This document shows, in pieces, positions 50,402-59,829 of a DNA stretch of 64,000 bases. Made by a program: the position numbers and the translations under genes. The DNA comes from Synechococcus sp. WH 7805 (GTDB lineage: Bacteria; Cyanobacteriota; Cyanobacteriia; PCC-6307; Cyanobiaceae). Below the pieces are notes generated by a model that worked only from the letters and a program-made list of their open reading frames with translations, had not been told where the DNA came from and made no database searches. How positions within the stretch are numbered: position 1 is the stretch's first letter; every line of letters starts with the position of its first letter. The stretch is taken from positions 2,085,455 through 2,149,454 of the forward strand of contig NZ_CH724168.1 of the NCBI RefSeq assembly GCF_000153285.1. The letters are read 5' to 3'.

Positions 50402-51835
50402 TCATGCTCGCGTTGTCCCACTCCCGCACTTGACCCGTTGCCGTTCCAGCTTGCGGCGCATCCATGGTGTGATTCCCAGTTCCGCACCTCGCCACATCCG
50501 ATCGATTTCACGGTTGAAATGCGCTGCCAGCTGGGGTGAGTGAATCACTAGCAGGGTTTCATCGTTCTGATGCGCAGCACTCGGGCTCCAGTTGAAGGAT
50601 CCAGTGATCACGATGCGGTTGTCGATTACAGCGAACTTGTGATGCAGCTTGTCGCCACGGGCGAGGCGCGGGGAGCCGACTCCGCTCAGAGCCTTGACCA
50701 AAGGACGGTTGCCCTTTTCCAACTTGCAGAAACGGTCAGGAAGGTCCACTCCGAGTAAATCGAGCACCTCTGAGAAGGACCGACTGGCAAAGCCAGGATC
50801 CGCCAGCAGCCTGATCGCCACTTGCGATTGACTGCGTTCGGCCAGTACATCTGTAAGCGACTGGGCTGAGAAAACGAACAGTGCCAGATCAATGCTGTGC
50901 TTCGCGGCGGTCAGGTGTTGGGCGATCAGTTGGAGGCCATGGTCTTCAGATCGCTGGCTATGGGGAGCGAACAGCACATCCACCCGTACCCCCCCCACCA
51001 TCACACCTCTGACAGGCCGGCTTGGCTTTCCTCTCCCGAAGCGGCTGTTCTGCAGGCCACCCGGACCATCCCCCCACAGGATCTGGAATTCCTCTCTGAA
51101 TACATTCGCCAGCTCGGTGCTTTGGATGCTCAGCAGATGATTCACATTCCCGCGCGTCCGTGGCGCGCCCGCATCGCCGTGAATACCGGAGCTTGTGAAG
51201 TTGGCACTGCCTGTGATCACCAGTTGCTGGTCGATCACCATGAACTTGTGGTGCATCAGTCCACTGCCGCGGCTGCCGTCCTCGGTGTCGTCGATGACAG
51301 GGATACCGCCCTGTTGCAGCAGCCCCACTGCATCACCAGCTCGACGCTCGCGCGATGTCAACACGCCATCACTATCGAGGTCGGCAAGAGCTTTCAACCG
51401 TCGAAGCCTCTGGCGGGCGTGGGCTGGCAGATCCGATTCATGCAGGTCTGCCCAGGGTGCGCTGTAGGTGTTTTCAAGCACCACTTGCACGATGACTCCG
51501 CGTTGGTGGGCTCTCACCAGTGCGGAGGCGATCTGAGGAAGTGTGAGCTCCTGAACCGCCACGAGCAACTCATTCGTGGCACGGTCGATGTGTTCGACCA
51601 GGTGCCGCTCTAAATCGTCGCCATTGCGCCACTGGTCTCCCAGAGGAGATCGGTAGCGGTTGTTATCGCGGTGGTTGAACTGAACCTGGATTCCGGGTGG
51701 AACGGGAAGGTTGCTCGACGCACTGCCGATCACAACCCCGGGCTGGCTGCAACCAAGCAATGTGAAAGCCAGCAACGCGAAGGATGGTCGCGTTAAACAC
51801 AGGAATTTCCGGGTAATTGGAGCGTTGTTCATCAC
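50402..51835 (-). CDS. Phospholipase-D-like lipoprotein with EF-hand loop
   Basis: A 477-residue protein. The lipobox LLGC (Cys 29) indicates a lipoprotein. Two HKD motifs are at about 195-202 (HHKFMVID) and 398-405 (HHKFAVID), both followed by ITGSxN, as in PLD phosphodiesterases. Between the N-terminal part and the first HKD is a canonical calcium loop, DLDSDGVLTSRE (about 152-163), with D-x-D-x-D-G-x-L-x-x-x-E. Likely an extracytoplasmic phosphodiesterase (lipid or nucleic acid); substrate unknown. Confidence 0.88.
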   Translation of the reverse strand: MMNNAPITRKFLCLTRPSFALLAFTLLGCSQPGVVIGSASSNLPVPPGIQVQFNHRDNNRYRSPLGDQWRNGDDLERHLVEHIDRATNELLVAVQELTLPQIASALVRAHQRGVIVQVVLENTYSAPWADLHESDLPAHARQRLRRLKALADLDSDGVLTSRERRAGDAVGLLQQGGIPVIDDTEDGSRGSGLMHHKFMVIDQQLVITGSANFTSSGIHGDAGAPRTRGNVNHLLSIQSTELANVFREEFQILWGDGPGGLQNSRFGRGKPSRPVRGVMVGGVRVDVLFAPHSQRSEDHGLQLIAQHLTAAKHSIDLALFVFSAQSLTDVLAERSQSQVAIRLLADPGFASRSFSEVLDLLGVDLPDRFCKLEKGNRPLVKALSGVGSPRLARGDKLHHKFAVIDNRIVITGSFNWSPSAAHQNDETLLVIHSPQLAAHFNREIDRMWRGAELGITPWMRRKLERQRVKCGSGTTRA

Positions 51836-51871
51836 GCTGGTGCGGATGACAGCAGGATTCCCCGGCCAAGT

Positions 51872-52054
51872 TCAGTGGGGCATTTCCGAGGTGCGAAGCA
51901 TGGTGACAAACCAGAGACTGCTCAGAACAAGAGCGAGGCCAACACCAGCTCCGATCCCAACCTTGGCCATCGTCAATGGAACAGCCACCGGAAAAATCAT
52001 GGCCCCTGCTAGGGGGGTGATGGCCACAAACCAGCGCAGCGGGCGATTGTTCAT
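51872..52054 (-). CDS. Small conserved membrane protein
   Basis: A 60-residue protein with two hydrophobic segments (FVAITPLAGAMIFPVAVPL and GIGAGVGLALVLSSLWFVTM) and the ending MLRTSEMPH, which I recall as typical for a cyanobacterial family of unknown function. ATG 52054 fits best; GTG 52060 adds two residues. The DUF4912 gene is 10 bases upstream. Confidence 0.7.
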   Translation of the reverse strand: MNNRPLRWFVAITPLAGAMIFPVAVPLTMAKVGIGAGVGLALVLSSLWFVTMLRTSEMPH

Positions 52055-52064
52055 CCCCACGCAA

Positions 52065-53138
52065 TCAGAACCACTCAGCTTTGGCTTCGCTGGCGGGGTT
52101 GCTGTTGTCTTCTGGGGTCACCCGCTCGAAGTTGAGCGTGATGTTGCGTTTCTGCTCCCCATCCGCTGCTGTGGCCTCGATCGCGTAGGTTTGCTCGCCA
52201 TCACGGAAAGGAACCTGGATGCGGAATGTTCCTTCGCTGGAAAGGGGCACTTCCTCATCTCCGATGGTGAGGCGGGCGGAGGGATCCGTGGCTCCATAAA
52301 CGATCAGTTCAGCATCGGCGACCAACCAGAAGCTGCGTTGACGTGGAGCCACGCCACCGAGGCCTGATTCGTTGCGGCCACTGGCCCAAAGGCCTGCCCC
52401 GGAATCGCTGAGTCCACGTTGATCACTGGAGTAGAAGTCCTGCTCGTGCAGGACTTCAGAACCAACCCTTCGGCTACGGAAGTGGGTGGTTGCGCTTTGG
52501 TAGAGGCGCTCGTGCAAGCCGCTGTCACCGGACTCGATCGGTGTAACGATCGGCTCAGGAGCCGGCGTCGTCGTTGTGTCGAGGCTGAAAGGAACAAACT
52601 GATCGAGGATCTGGTCGCTGGGATGAAGAGCAGGAACTCTTGCCACTGAAGAGAAGGCCAGAGAGATCCAGTTGCTGCCTGCACGGAAACCGAGCTCAAC
52701 CCGATAATCGCGGTCGCACAGCGGAACAGGGAGGTACCACTCCGTGCTGTGGCTATCGACTGGAACTTCCTGGAGGGTGTGGGGATGGGAAGACCCGCCT
52801 TGAAGACCGGTCACGTCAGCTAAACGAAGGCTGAGGTGTGAAGCCCCCTCAGACTGCGCATGCCGGCGATCCTCATCGGAGATCTCCCAGAACACATAAG
52901 CCCACTGGGGATCACGGGGCAGAAAAACAACCCTGGTGCTTGTCTGGGGGCGTGCTGGTGGGTTCAGCTCGGCTTCGATCGCCTTGAGGTCTCCACCTCG
53001 ACGCTCCTGCTTCTCCGCGATCGCCGAGACCAGAGCTTCCTTGCTCTTGCGGCTGTAGAGAGTTACCCCGAGATCACTAGCCATCTGACGCAGCTGACGA
53101 AGAGTCAGACGGGCGAGATTCGTGATGGCTTGCGTCAC
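52065..53138 (-). CDS. DUF4912 domain protein
   Basis: A 357-residue soluble protein. The N-terminus (LARLTLRQLRQMASDLGVTLYSRKSKEALVSAI) looks like a SAP or Rho-N helical DNA/RNA-binding motif. The middle (VVFLPRDPQWAYVFWEISDEDR) is the hallmark of DUF4912. A long Ser/Thr-rich linker follows, then a second beta-rich segment (FWLVADAELIVYGATDPSARL). Function unknown. Confidence 0.85.
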   Translation of the reverse strand: MTQAITNLARLTLRQLRQMASDLGVTLYSRKSKEALVSAIAEKQERRGGDLKAIEAELNPPARPQTSTRVVFLPRDPQWAYVFWEISDEDRRHAQSEGASHLSLRLADVTGLQGGSSHPHTLQEVPVDSHSTEWYLPVPLCDRDYRVELGFRAGSNWISLAFSSVARVPALHPSDQILDQFVPFSLDTTTTPAPEPIVTPIESGDSGLHERLYQSATTHFRSRRVGSEVLHEQDFYSSDQRGLSDSGAGLWASGRNESGLGGVAPRQRSFWLVADAELIVYGATDPSARLTIGDEEVPLSSEGTFRIQVPFRDGEQTYAIEATAADGEQKRNITLNFERVTPEDNSNPASEAKAEWF

Positions 53139-53246
53139 TGGAGGTCTACCGGGTTTCTTCGGGATCAGTCTGCAGGCAATTTCCTTTTTTCAAACAATCG
53201 GAACGCCTGTGGTCAGCATCTTCTGACTGCAGGTGGCCTTGTCCCA

Positions 53247-53272
53247 CAAAAAAACGGGGCCTTTGGCCCCGT
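53247..53272 (-). terminator. Terminator after cpcG
   Basis: On the minus strand AACGGGGCC, loop AAA, GGCCCCGTT followed by a T run (a near-perfect palindrome). Confidence 0.9.
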
Positions 53273-53296
53273 TGAACTGATGAAGCAAGCGATCGC

Positions 53297-54055
53297 TCAG
53301 CGTCCCACGCTGCGATAGGGGACCTTTGAGAGATAGTCGATGTCGGCGGATCCGCTGGGTGAAGCTCCGGTTGCTCCGGCCATGCCACGGACCCAGGGCA
53401 GGTAGTCCTCGGGGAAGCCACCGCGGACGCGCTTCGCTCTCGGGGGTAAGGCCTTGGCGATGCCGGTGTAGATGACCTGAGGGAATCCGAGAATGCCTCG
53501 GTAGTACTCGTCGTAACGGGGCGTGGTGATGTTGAAGGGGGTCTCACCGAGTTCGCGCCCTGGAAGGACACGGTTGCGCTGATAAGGAACCGTGTCGTAT
53601 CCAAAGGCGTTGAGGTATTCCTCACTATCGAGAAGAGCGTCCACCATCCCCTCGACACCTTTGGTGGCGATCACGATCGACCAGGCAATCTCTTCGGATT
53701 TGCCATGGGTCTTGCGACCAAGAACCTTCTCAACCAAGTGGCGGACCACCTTGTAGTTGGAGTTGAGGCTGTAGAAACTGCGCTTGAACGTGTCCGAAAG
53801 ACACAGGCCTCGAATGAAATCCCTGACGGTGATCTGACCGTTTCGCAGCTGGGATTCGAGAAAGGTCTCGCGGTCGCTTTTGAACGCGTGGAAGAAGATC
53901 TGCCGATAGGCCGACTCGATCACCGTTGTGAGGTTCTCCGCGTCCATCGAGATATCCATCTGGCGTGAACGCTGGTTCTCGTCAGAGGCGACCCGGATGG
54001 CAGCGACTCGGTTGTTCTGCGTGGTTGGGGCGTATTGCAGAAGGGGGAGTGCCAC
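53297..54055 (-). CDS. cpcG: Phycobilisome rod-core linker CpcG
   Basis: Joins the phycocyanin rods to the allophycocyanin core. The start MALPLLQYAPTTQNNRV is the signature of CpcG proteins, followed by a pfam00427-type linker domain (about 38-170: IESAYRQIFFHAFKSDRE, FIRGLCLSDTFKR) and a C-terminal segment with PFNITTPRYDEYYR. The 252-residue length and soluble tail indicate the rod-core form, not the membrane-associated CpcL. It lies 92 bases from the lyase gene. Confidence 0.96.
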   Translation of the reverse strand: MALPLLQYAPTTQNNRVAAIRVASDENQRSRQMDISMDAENLTTVIESAYRQIFFHAFKSDRETFLESQLRNGQITVRDFIRGLCLSDTFKRSFYSLNSNYKVVRHLVEKVLGRKTHGKSEEIAWSIVIATKGVEGMVDALLDSEEYLNAFGYDTVPYQRNRVLPGRELGETPFNITTPRYDEYYRGILGFPQVIYTGIAKALPPRAKRVRGGFPEDYLPWVRGMAGATGASPSGSADIDYLSKVPYRSVGR

Positions 54056-54147
54056 GCGTTTAGGAATCCACTGGCGTGATCGTAGAAGTGCGAGTCAACG
54101 CACCTCTCCACTGCCCACCTCCGCCTCACAGTCCGTAACAGTGAATC

Positions 54148-54738
54148 TCACCAGCCGAACAGCGAGTTCACTGGTCCAGGGACAGCAGCAACGGTTGTGG
54201 CTCTTGCTTCAGAGAGGCGTGTCTCGATGCAGAAGGATGCATTGTTCGACAAGCCTTCCACGGTGCTCGACCGCACTCTCACATCGGGTCCGCAGAAGCT
54301 GAACCGCTCCCACACCGTCATCATCTCGTAGCTCGTGCGCAGGATCAGGCCGTCGCGGTCATCCATGTTGAAGGTTGATGTCGCAGGAGCTTTCTCGGCG
54401 TAACCCTGATCTCTCAGCAAGGTGCCGCTGCGGTCACCATCACCGCTATCAATCAGGGCGAAGCAGGTTTCACCGTCGTGCGCATCGCCATCGCGATCCC
54501 ACGCCATGTTGGCGCTCCAGCGAACATGGCTTCCGCCAATGATCCGCTCGGGATCTTGCCCATGTTGCCGGGCCATCGCCACAAGGCGGTCATCGCTTGG
54601 CAGAAGGTCGTCAACCACGATCAGTGACCCTCCGGCTTCCGCACGCCGGTGCAGAAGGTGGTGAACGCTGCGCTGGGATCGCCATTGCCCGCAGCTGAGC
54701 CGGAAGAAGCTCAGCGCGTTGGGAATCTCCAGAGTCAT
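54148..54738 (-). CDS. cpcS: Phycobilin lyase of the CpcS/CpeS family
   Basis: A 196-residue lyase with a lipocalin-like fold that attaches bilin to phycobiliprotein cysteines. FFRLSCGQWRSQRSVHHLLHRR (about 11-32) is the characteristic start; later WERFSFCGPDVRVRSSTVEG (about 143-162) is also typical. CpcS, CpcU and CpeS are similar, so the symbol is tentative. It is next to cpcG, consistent with phycobilisome assembly. Confidence 0.85.
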   Translation of the reverse strand: MTLEIPNALSFFRLSCGQWRSQRSVHHLLHRRAEAGGSLIVVDDLLPSDDRLVAMARQHGQDPERIIGGSHVRWSANMAWDRDGDAHDGETCFALIDSGDGDRSGTLLRDQGYAEKAPATSTFNMDDRDGLILRTSYEMMTVWERFSFCGPDVRVRSSTVEGLSNNASFCIETRLSEARATTVAAVPGPVNSLFGW

Positions 54739-54798
54739 GGTGGGAGCAGAGCTTCACTGATGATTACAGGAGGTCCGCAGCGATTGGGACCAGTTGCT

Positions 54799-55176
54799 TC
54801 AGCTTTTCTCTTGAAGACGTCGACGACTCGCGGCTTCGGCCTTGTCGATCAGTGCCTCGAGGGTGAGCTCGAGGGGGGTGAGTCCACAAGCGTCCGCCAG
54901 GGTGTTGAGCTGGTTGGAAATCACCTGAAACTGTCTGAGCAGTTCGTCTTGGAACTCCGAATCGTCGCGAAGCGCAGGTTGCTCCCCGCACCAGACCTGA
55001 ATCTCTTCATTGCTGGGGAGCGGTCCCTGACGGCGCGGCGCTGCGATGGATTTCAGGGTTGCCAGGCAGTGCGCCTGCAAGCGCAGATGATGCCGATCCA
55101 GTGTTGGAAGAAGTGTGGCTTCGATCCTCTCGGCCTCTTCTCGGGTGAGAGGTCCGTTCAGTGTTGAAGACTCCAT
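54799..55176 (-). CDS. Conserved hypothetical protein downstream of sufR
   Basis: A 125-residue soluble helical protein: LTREEAERIEATLLPTLDRHHLRL, then QDELLRQFQVISNQLNTLADACGLTPLELTLEALI. No domain known to me. ATG 55176 overlaps the sufR stop (TGATG), so the genes are coupled. Confidence 0.75.
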   Translation of the reverse strand: MESSTLNGPLTREEAERIEATLLPTLDRHHLRLQAHCLATLKSIAAPRRQGPLPSNEEIQVWCGEQPALRDDSEFQDELLRQFQVISNQLNTLADACGLTPLELTLEALIDKAEAASRRRLQEKS

Positions 55177-55841
55177 CACGACGGGGTCTTCGTTTCTGAA
55201 TGGTTGCCCACAGGGCTGATCTGAAAGCCACAGGAGTGGCCCGATTCCAGGCGCCAGTGCACCCGCTCCACCCGGCAGTCGGGGAACGTGAGTCTGATCA
55301 ACTGAAGTTCTTGATCACAAATGGCGGGGAATGCTTCAGCGATTCGCTGGACAGAGCAGTGAAATTCACTGATGCACCACCCGCATCCATCCTCCGCAGG
55401 CGCCATGTCACTGACGTATCCCTCGCGGCTGCGCAGATCAACGAGGGCACGGACCCGTTGTTCAAGAGGAGCATCACCGAGATGCCGCCTGTACTGATCG
55501 GCTTTTTCGTGAGCCTGCTGCATGAGCAGGGCGCCCAGCATCTCGGGAGGGAGGCTTTGGGCTAAGGAGTCCAGCAACCCGAGGGCGAAGGTTTCGCTCC
55601 CGTCAGGAAAGTGCTGATGCCCGCGGGCGGTCAGATGCCAGAGGTTGGACGGGCGCCCTGGTCCCGCGGTTACCGCGGTGGATTCCACCAGCCCTTCCTC
55701 TTCGAGCGTGCGCAGATGCCGCCGCATGGCTTGCACTGAGATTCCCAGCTGGCTGGCCAGTCCGGCCGCATCGATTTCACCCTGCCGAAGCAGCAGGGTG
55801 AGCGTCGCTTCGCGGGTGGGTGCCTGGGATGGAGCGCCCAT
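55176..55841 (-). CDS. sufR: Iron-sulfur cluster biosynthesis repressor SufR
   Basis: A 221-residue DeoR-type regulator with an N-terminal winged helix-turn-helix (DAAGLASQLGISVQAMRRHLRTLEEEGLV, about 24-52). Four cysteines in the C-terminal half have the exact spacing C-X12-C-X13-C-X14-C (FHC, AIC, PDC, HSC) reported for SufR, which binds a 4Fe-4S cluster. It represses the suf genes when cluster supply is enough. The suf operon is 1.3 kb away in the opposite direction. Confidence 0.95.
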   Translation of the reverse strand: MGAPSQAPTREATLTLLLRQGEIDAAGLASQLGISVQAMRRHLRTLEEEGLVESTAVTAGPGRPSNLWHLTARGHQHFPDGSETFALGLLDSLAQSLPPEMLGALLMQQAHEKADQYRRHLGDAPLEQRVRALVDLRSREGYVSDMAPAEDGCGWCISEFHCSVQRIAEAFPAICDQELQLIRLTFPDCRVERVHWRLESGHSCGFQISPVGNHSETKTPS

Positions 55842-55882
55842 GACGTCGGGATGGTCTTCTCACCATGCCACGGGATCAGGAC

Positions 55883-56956
55883 TCAAGCGATGGTGACTTC
55901 GGGACTCAGATACACGTCCTGAACCGCGTGGATCAGATCCACGCCCTCCTGCCGAGGCTTCTGGAATGCTTTGCGTCCCATGATCAGTCCGCTGCCCCCG
56001 GCTCGTTTGTTGATGACGGCTGTACGGATCGCTTCATGCATGTCGTCACTGCCAGAGGCACCGCCGCTGTTGATCAGGCCGATCCGGCCTGCGTAGCAAT
56101 TGAGAACCTGGTAACGGCAAAGATCGACTGGATTCTCACTCGACAGCTCGCTGTAGATGCGATCGTCTGTCATGCCAAAAGACTGGCCGAGAGCTTTGGC
56201 TACAGCGGGGTAGCCACCGTTGTTGGCCGGCAGCTTTTGCTTGATGATGTCGGCACCGATTGTGACCCCGAGGTGGACCGCTTGACCGGTGAGGTCTGCG
56301 GAGAGGTGGTAATCGGCTTCGGGCTGTTTGAAGATCGGATTGCGCAGATAGCACCAGAGCACCGTGGCCAGGCCGCGATCGTGGGCATGTTCGAACAGGG
56401 CAGCAATCTGTTGCAGCTCCCTGTTGCAGTCGTCGCTCCCGAAATAAATGGTGGCACCGATGGCCACGGCACCCATGTTCCAGGCCTGGTCCACCGATGC
56501 GAACAAGATTTGCTCATGCACGTTCGGTGCCGTGAGCAGTTGGTTGTGGTTCACCTTCACCATGAAGGGAATGCGGTGCGCCCACTTCCGGGCCACGGAA
56601 CCCAGAACGCCGAGAGTGGAGCACACGGCATTGCAGCCGGCCTCGACAGCCAGCTCGACGATCGCCTCGCTATCGAAATAGTCGGGGTTGGGGGCGAAGG
56701 AGTGAGCTGCAGAGTGTTCGATGCCCTGGTCGACCGGGAGGATGGACAGGTACCCGGTGTTGGCTAAGCGACCACTCCCATACATCTGTTGAATGCTTCG
56801 CAATACCTGCGGATTGCGGTCCGACAGGCTGAATCGATCCACCACGTGGGTGTTGGGTAGGTGGAGTTGTTCTCTGCTCACCCTTGGCGGCGTGTTCAGG
56901 ATCAATTCAGCTTCGGCTCCAAGCCAGTCGCTGAGCGGGCGGTTGGCAATGGCCAT
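55883..56956 (-). CDS. Class I fructose-bisphosphate aldolase (DhnA type)
   Basis: A 357-residue enzyme cleaving or joining triose phosphates in glycolysis and the Calvin cycle. [22 protein letters not shown] (about 69-90), [13 protein letters not shown] (lysine for the Schiff base region), IGATIYFGS and LINSGGASG are typical of the archaeal-like class I family. It is on the same strand as sufR with a 41-base gap and divergent from the ftrC-suf operon. Confidence 0.93.
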   Translation of the reverse strand: MAIANRPLSDWLGAEAELILNTPPRVSREQLHLPNTHVVDRFSLSDRNPQVLRSIQQMYGSGRLANTGYLSILPVDQGIEHSAAHSFAPNPDYFDSEAIVELAVEAGCNAVCSTLGVLGSVARKWAHRIPFMVKVNHNQLLTAPNVHEQILFASVDQAWNMGAVAIGATIYFGSDDCNRELQQIAALFEHAHDRGLATVLWCYLRNPIFKQPEADYHLSADLTGQAVHLGVTIGADIIKQKLPANNGGYPAVAKALGQSFGMTDDRIYSELSSENPVDLCRYQVLNCYAGRIGLINSGGASGSDDMHEAIRTAVINKRAGGSGLIMGRKAFQKPRQEGVDLIHAVQDVYLSPEVTIA

Positions 56957-57064
56957 GGCGGATAACGGTGGTATTGCGCCGAAGGTAATGACAGCCCGCC
57001 ACTCCGTCAGTGCATGGGCGACATCGCCTCCTGAGATGGTGATCTGGTGTCATTCACAATGGGC

Positions 57065-57088
57065 GGATCCGTCGGGTGATGGATCCGT
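57065..57088. repeat. Direct repeat before ftrC
   Basis: GGATCCGT occurs twice with eight bases between copies. A possible weak -10 box TAGGCT follows at 57093-57098. The repeat lies between the aldolase and ftrC starts. Confidence 0.35.
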
Positions 57089-57104
57089 GCTCTAGGCTCC
57101 AAAA

Positions 57105-57124
57105 ACGAAACCAATGGGTTTCGT
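57105..57124. promoter_or_regulatory. Candidate SufR operator
   Basis: ACGAAACC-AATG-GGTTTCGT is a perfect 8-4-8 inverted repeat, 41 bases before the ftrC start, in the divergent region between the aldolase-sufR and ftrC-suf transcription units. The strand-symmetric shape and position suit a dimeric repressor such as SufR. The sequence is not the CAAC-N6-GTTG motif described for a freshwater strain. Confidence 0.5.
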
Positions 57125-57165
57125 ATCTCCCCCGGTTCCGTTCCCCCAAAGCCCCATTCCGCGCC

Positions 57166-57525
57166 ATGACAGACGCCCCTGCCGGCACTTCAGAACCGAC
57201 TGTTGAGAGCCTTGAGGTCATCCGTAAATTTGCTGAGACCTACGCCCAGCGCACAGGGACTTATTTCTGTAGCGATCCTGGTGTGACTGCTGTCGTGCTG
57301 AAAGGACTAGCGCGTCATAAGGATGAACTCGGTGGTGCGCTCTGTCCCTGCCGCCATTACGAGGACAAGGAAGCGGAGGTGTCTCAGGCGTTCTGGAACT
57401 GTCCTTGCGTGCCGATGCGTGAGCGCAAGGAATGCCACTGCATGCTGTTCCTCACGGAGGACAACCCTTTCCGGGGTGACGATCAGACGATCACTACCGA
57501 AACCATTCACGCCACTGCCGGCTGA
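57166..57525 (+). CDS. ftrC: Ferredoxin-thioredoxin reductase catalytic chain
   Basis: A 119-residue iron-sulfur enzyme that passes electrons from ferredoxin to thioredoxin, regulating the Calvin cycle. CPC at 60-62, CPC at 79-81 and CHC at 90-92 provide the cluster and active-site disulfide. ATG 57166 is preceded by an open frame that is not protein-like. sufB starts five bases after its stop. Confidence 0.97.
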   Translation: MTDAPAGTSEPTVESLEVIRKFAETYAQRTGTYFCSDPGVTAVVLKGLARHKDELGGALCPCRHYEDKEAEVSQAFWNCPCVPMRERKECHCMLFLTEDNPFRGDDQTITTETIHATAG

Positions 57526-57530
57526 TTGCC

Positions 57531-58970
57531 ATGACCTCCACGTCCACACGGGATCTTGTCAGCCAGCCGTACAAATACGGCTTCGTGACCGAGATCGAGA
57601 CCGACAAGATCGCTAAAGGTCTCAGTGAGGACGTGGTGCGTCTGATCTCGGGAAAAAAAGATGAACCCGATTTTCTGCTCCAGTTCCGTCTGAAGGCATT
57701 TCGGCATTGGCTCACCCTCGAGGAACCCGACTGGGCTGCGCTCGGGTATCCGCCGATCGACTACCAGGACATCATTTACTACGCAGCCCCGAAGCAGCAA
57801 GACAAAAAAGCCAGCCTCGATGAGGTCGACCCCAAGCTTCTGGAGACCTTTGACAAGCTCGGAATTCCTCTGAGCGAGCAGAAGCGTTTGAGCAATGTGG
57901 CCGTGGATGCTGTCTTTGACAGTGTGTCCATTGCCACGACCTACAAGGAGAAGCTTGCAGAGCACGGTGTGGTGTTCTGCTCCTTCAGTGAGGCGGTCAA
58001 GGAACACCCCGCCCTGATCGAGCGCTACCTGGGCACTGTGGTGGCCAGCAACGACAACTACTTCGCGGCTCTCAATTCCGCTGTGTTCAGTGATGGGTCC
58101 TTTGTGTTCATCCCTAAGGGTGTGGAGTGCCCGATGGAGCTCTCCACGTATTTCCGCATTAATTCAGGGGATACAGGGCAGTTTGAGCGCACGCTGATTG
58201 TTGCCGAGGAGGGGGCTTCGGTGAGTTACCTCGAGGGATGCACCGCGCCGATGTTCGATACCAACCAGCTGCATGCGGCCGTTGTCGAGCTTGTGGCGCT
58301 GGATGACGCTTCGATCAAATATTCCACGGTTCAGAACTGGTACGCCGGCGATGAGAACGGGGTGGGCGGGATTTACAACTTTGTGACCAAGCGGGGCCAG
58401 TGCCGTGGCGCGCGGAGTCGCATCAGCTGGACTCAGGTGGAAACAGGCTCGGCGATCACTTGGAAATATCCGAGCTGTGTTCTTCAAGGAGCCGACTCGG
58501 TTGGCGAGTTCTATTCCGTGGCTCTCACCAACAACCGCCAGCAGGCCGATACCGGAACCAAGATGGTTCATGTTGGACCACGCACCCGCTCCACGATTGT
58601 GAGCAAAGGCATCAGTGCCGGTCACTCCAGCAATAGCTATCGCGGTTTGGTACAGATCGGTCCGGGTGCGTCCGGCGCCAGGAATTACAGCCAGTGCGAT
58701 TCGATGTTGATCGGTGATCAGGCCGGTGCCAACACTTATCCCTACATCCGCTCCCAGCAGCCTGATTCAGCGGTGGAGCACGAAGCCAGCACCTGCAGAA
58801 TCTCCGAAGACCAGCTCTTTTATCTTCAAAGTCGAGGAATCGGTTTCGAAGAGGCTGTATCGATGATGGTGAGTGGCTTCTGCCGCGATGTGTTCAACCA
58901 GCTGCCGATGGAATTCGCTGCTGAAGCTGACAAGCTCCTTGCCCTCAAGCTCGAGGGCTCCGTGGGCTGA
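57531..58970 (+). CDS. sufB: Fe-S cluster assembly scaffold SufB
   Basis: A 479-residue scaffold on which clusters are built, with SufC and SufD. The long beta-helix core contains [17 protein letters not shown]-like segments (Cys and His residues that bind sulfur) and the C-terminal LKLEGSVG. It is the first suf gene, coupled to ftrC. Confidence 0.97.
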   Translation: MTSTSTRDLVSQPYKYGFVTEIETDKIAKGLSEDVVRLISGKKDEPDFLLQFRLKAFRHWLTLEEPDWAALGYPPIDYQDIIYYAAPKQQDKKASLDEVDPKLLETFDKLGIPLSEQKRLSNVAVDAVFDSVSIATTYKEKLAEHGVVFCSFSEAVKEHPALIERYLGTVVASNDNYFAALNSAVFSDGSFVFIPKGVECPMELSTYFRINSGDTGQFERTLIVAEEGASVSYLEGCTAPMFDTNQLHAAVVELVALDDASIKYSTVQNWYAGDENGVGGIYNFVTKRGQCRGARSRISWTQVETGSAITWKYPSCVLQGADSVGEFYSVALTNNRQQADTGTKMVHVGPRTRSTIVSKGISAGHSSNSYRGLVQIGPGASGARNYSQCDSMLIGDQAGANTYPYIRSQQPDSAVEHEASTCRISEDQLFYLQSRGIGFEEAVSMMVSGFCRDVFNQLPMEFAAEADKLLALKLEGSVG

Positions 58971-59038
58971 CGCCTGCACCGCTTCAGCTCAAGTTTCTTT
59001 CTTTTCACTCCTTCTTCTTTTCCACCTTTTCTTCCACC

Positions 59039-59827
59039 GTGATTCGTCCCGACGCCGAGCTGCTTCTCGACATTTCCGACCTGCATGCTTCCGTGGAGGA
59101 TCAGCCCATCCTCAAAGGCGTGAACCTGCAGGTTCGTGCCGGTGAGGTCCATGCGGTGATGGGACGTAACGGCAGCGGCAAAAGCACCCTCTCCAAGATT
59201 CTCGCCGGCCATCCTTCTTACCGCGTCACTGGAGGATCCGTGCGTTACCGCGGTGATGATCTCTTCGCGCTCGAACCAGAGGAACGGGCACGCCTCGGCG
59301 TGTTCCTCGGATTTCAGTATCCGGTTGAGATTCCCGGGGTCAGCAACCTGGAATTTCTAAGGGTGGCCACCAATGCTCGCCGGGACACGCAGGGCCAAGA
59401 AGAGCTTGACACCTTCGAGTTCGAAGACCATGTGCGCGAGAAGCTCAAGGTGGTCCAGATGGATCCTGCCTTCCTTGAGCGAAGCGTCAATCAGGGGTTT
59501 TCGGGGGGAGAGAAAAAACGCAATGAAATCCTGCAGATGGCTTTGCTCGAGCCAGTGATCTCCATCCTTGATGAAACAGACTCCGGACTCGATATCGATG
59601 CTCTACGCATCGTTGCCGGCGGGGTGAATCAGCTCTCCAGCCCAGACACAGCATCGATTTTGATCACCCATTACCAGCGTTTGCTGGATGAGATCACTCC
59701 CGACTACGTCCACGTGATGGCTGCAGGCCGGATTCTGCGGACCGGTGGCAGGGAACTGGCGGTGGAGCTTGAGCAGATCGGGTACGACTGGGTGGATGAG
59801 CAGCTGGCGACCGAGGGAGTGTCCTGA
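59039..59827 (+). CDS. sufC: Fe-S assembly ATPase SufC
   Basis: A 262-residue ABC-type ATPase. Walker A is GRNGSGKST at 42-50, signature FSGGEKKRNEI, Walker B ISILDETDSGLDID, and an H-loop ILITHYQRLL. It powers SufBCD. The start is GTG 59039; the 68 bases between sufB and sufC are the widest gap in the cluster. Confidence 0.97.
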   Translation: MIRPDAELLLDISDLHASVEDQPILKGVNLQVRAGEVHAVMGRNGSGKSTLSKILAGHPSYRVTGGSVRYRGDDLFALEPEERARLGVFLGFQYPVEIPGVSNLEFLRVATNARRDTQGQEELDTFEFEDHVREKLKVVQMDPAFLERSVNQGFSGGEKKRNEILQMALLEPVISILDETDSGLDIDALRIVAGGVNQLSSPDTASILITHYQRLLDEITPDYVHVMAAGRILRTGGRELAVELEQIGYDWVDEQLATEGVS

Positions 59828-59829
59828 TC

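Noticed and set aside
50897-51613. 238-codon plus-strand frame opposite the PLD-like gene
   Set aside because: Antisense of a gene with both catalytic motifs intact.
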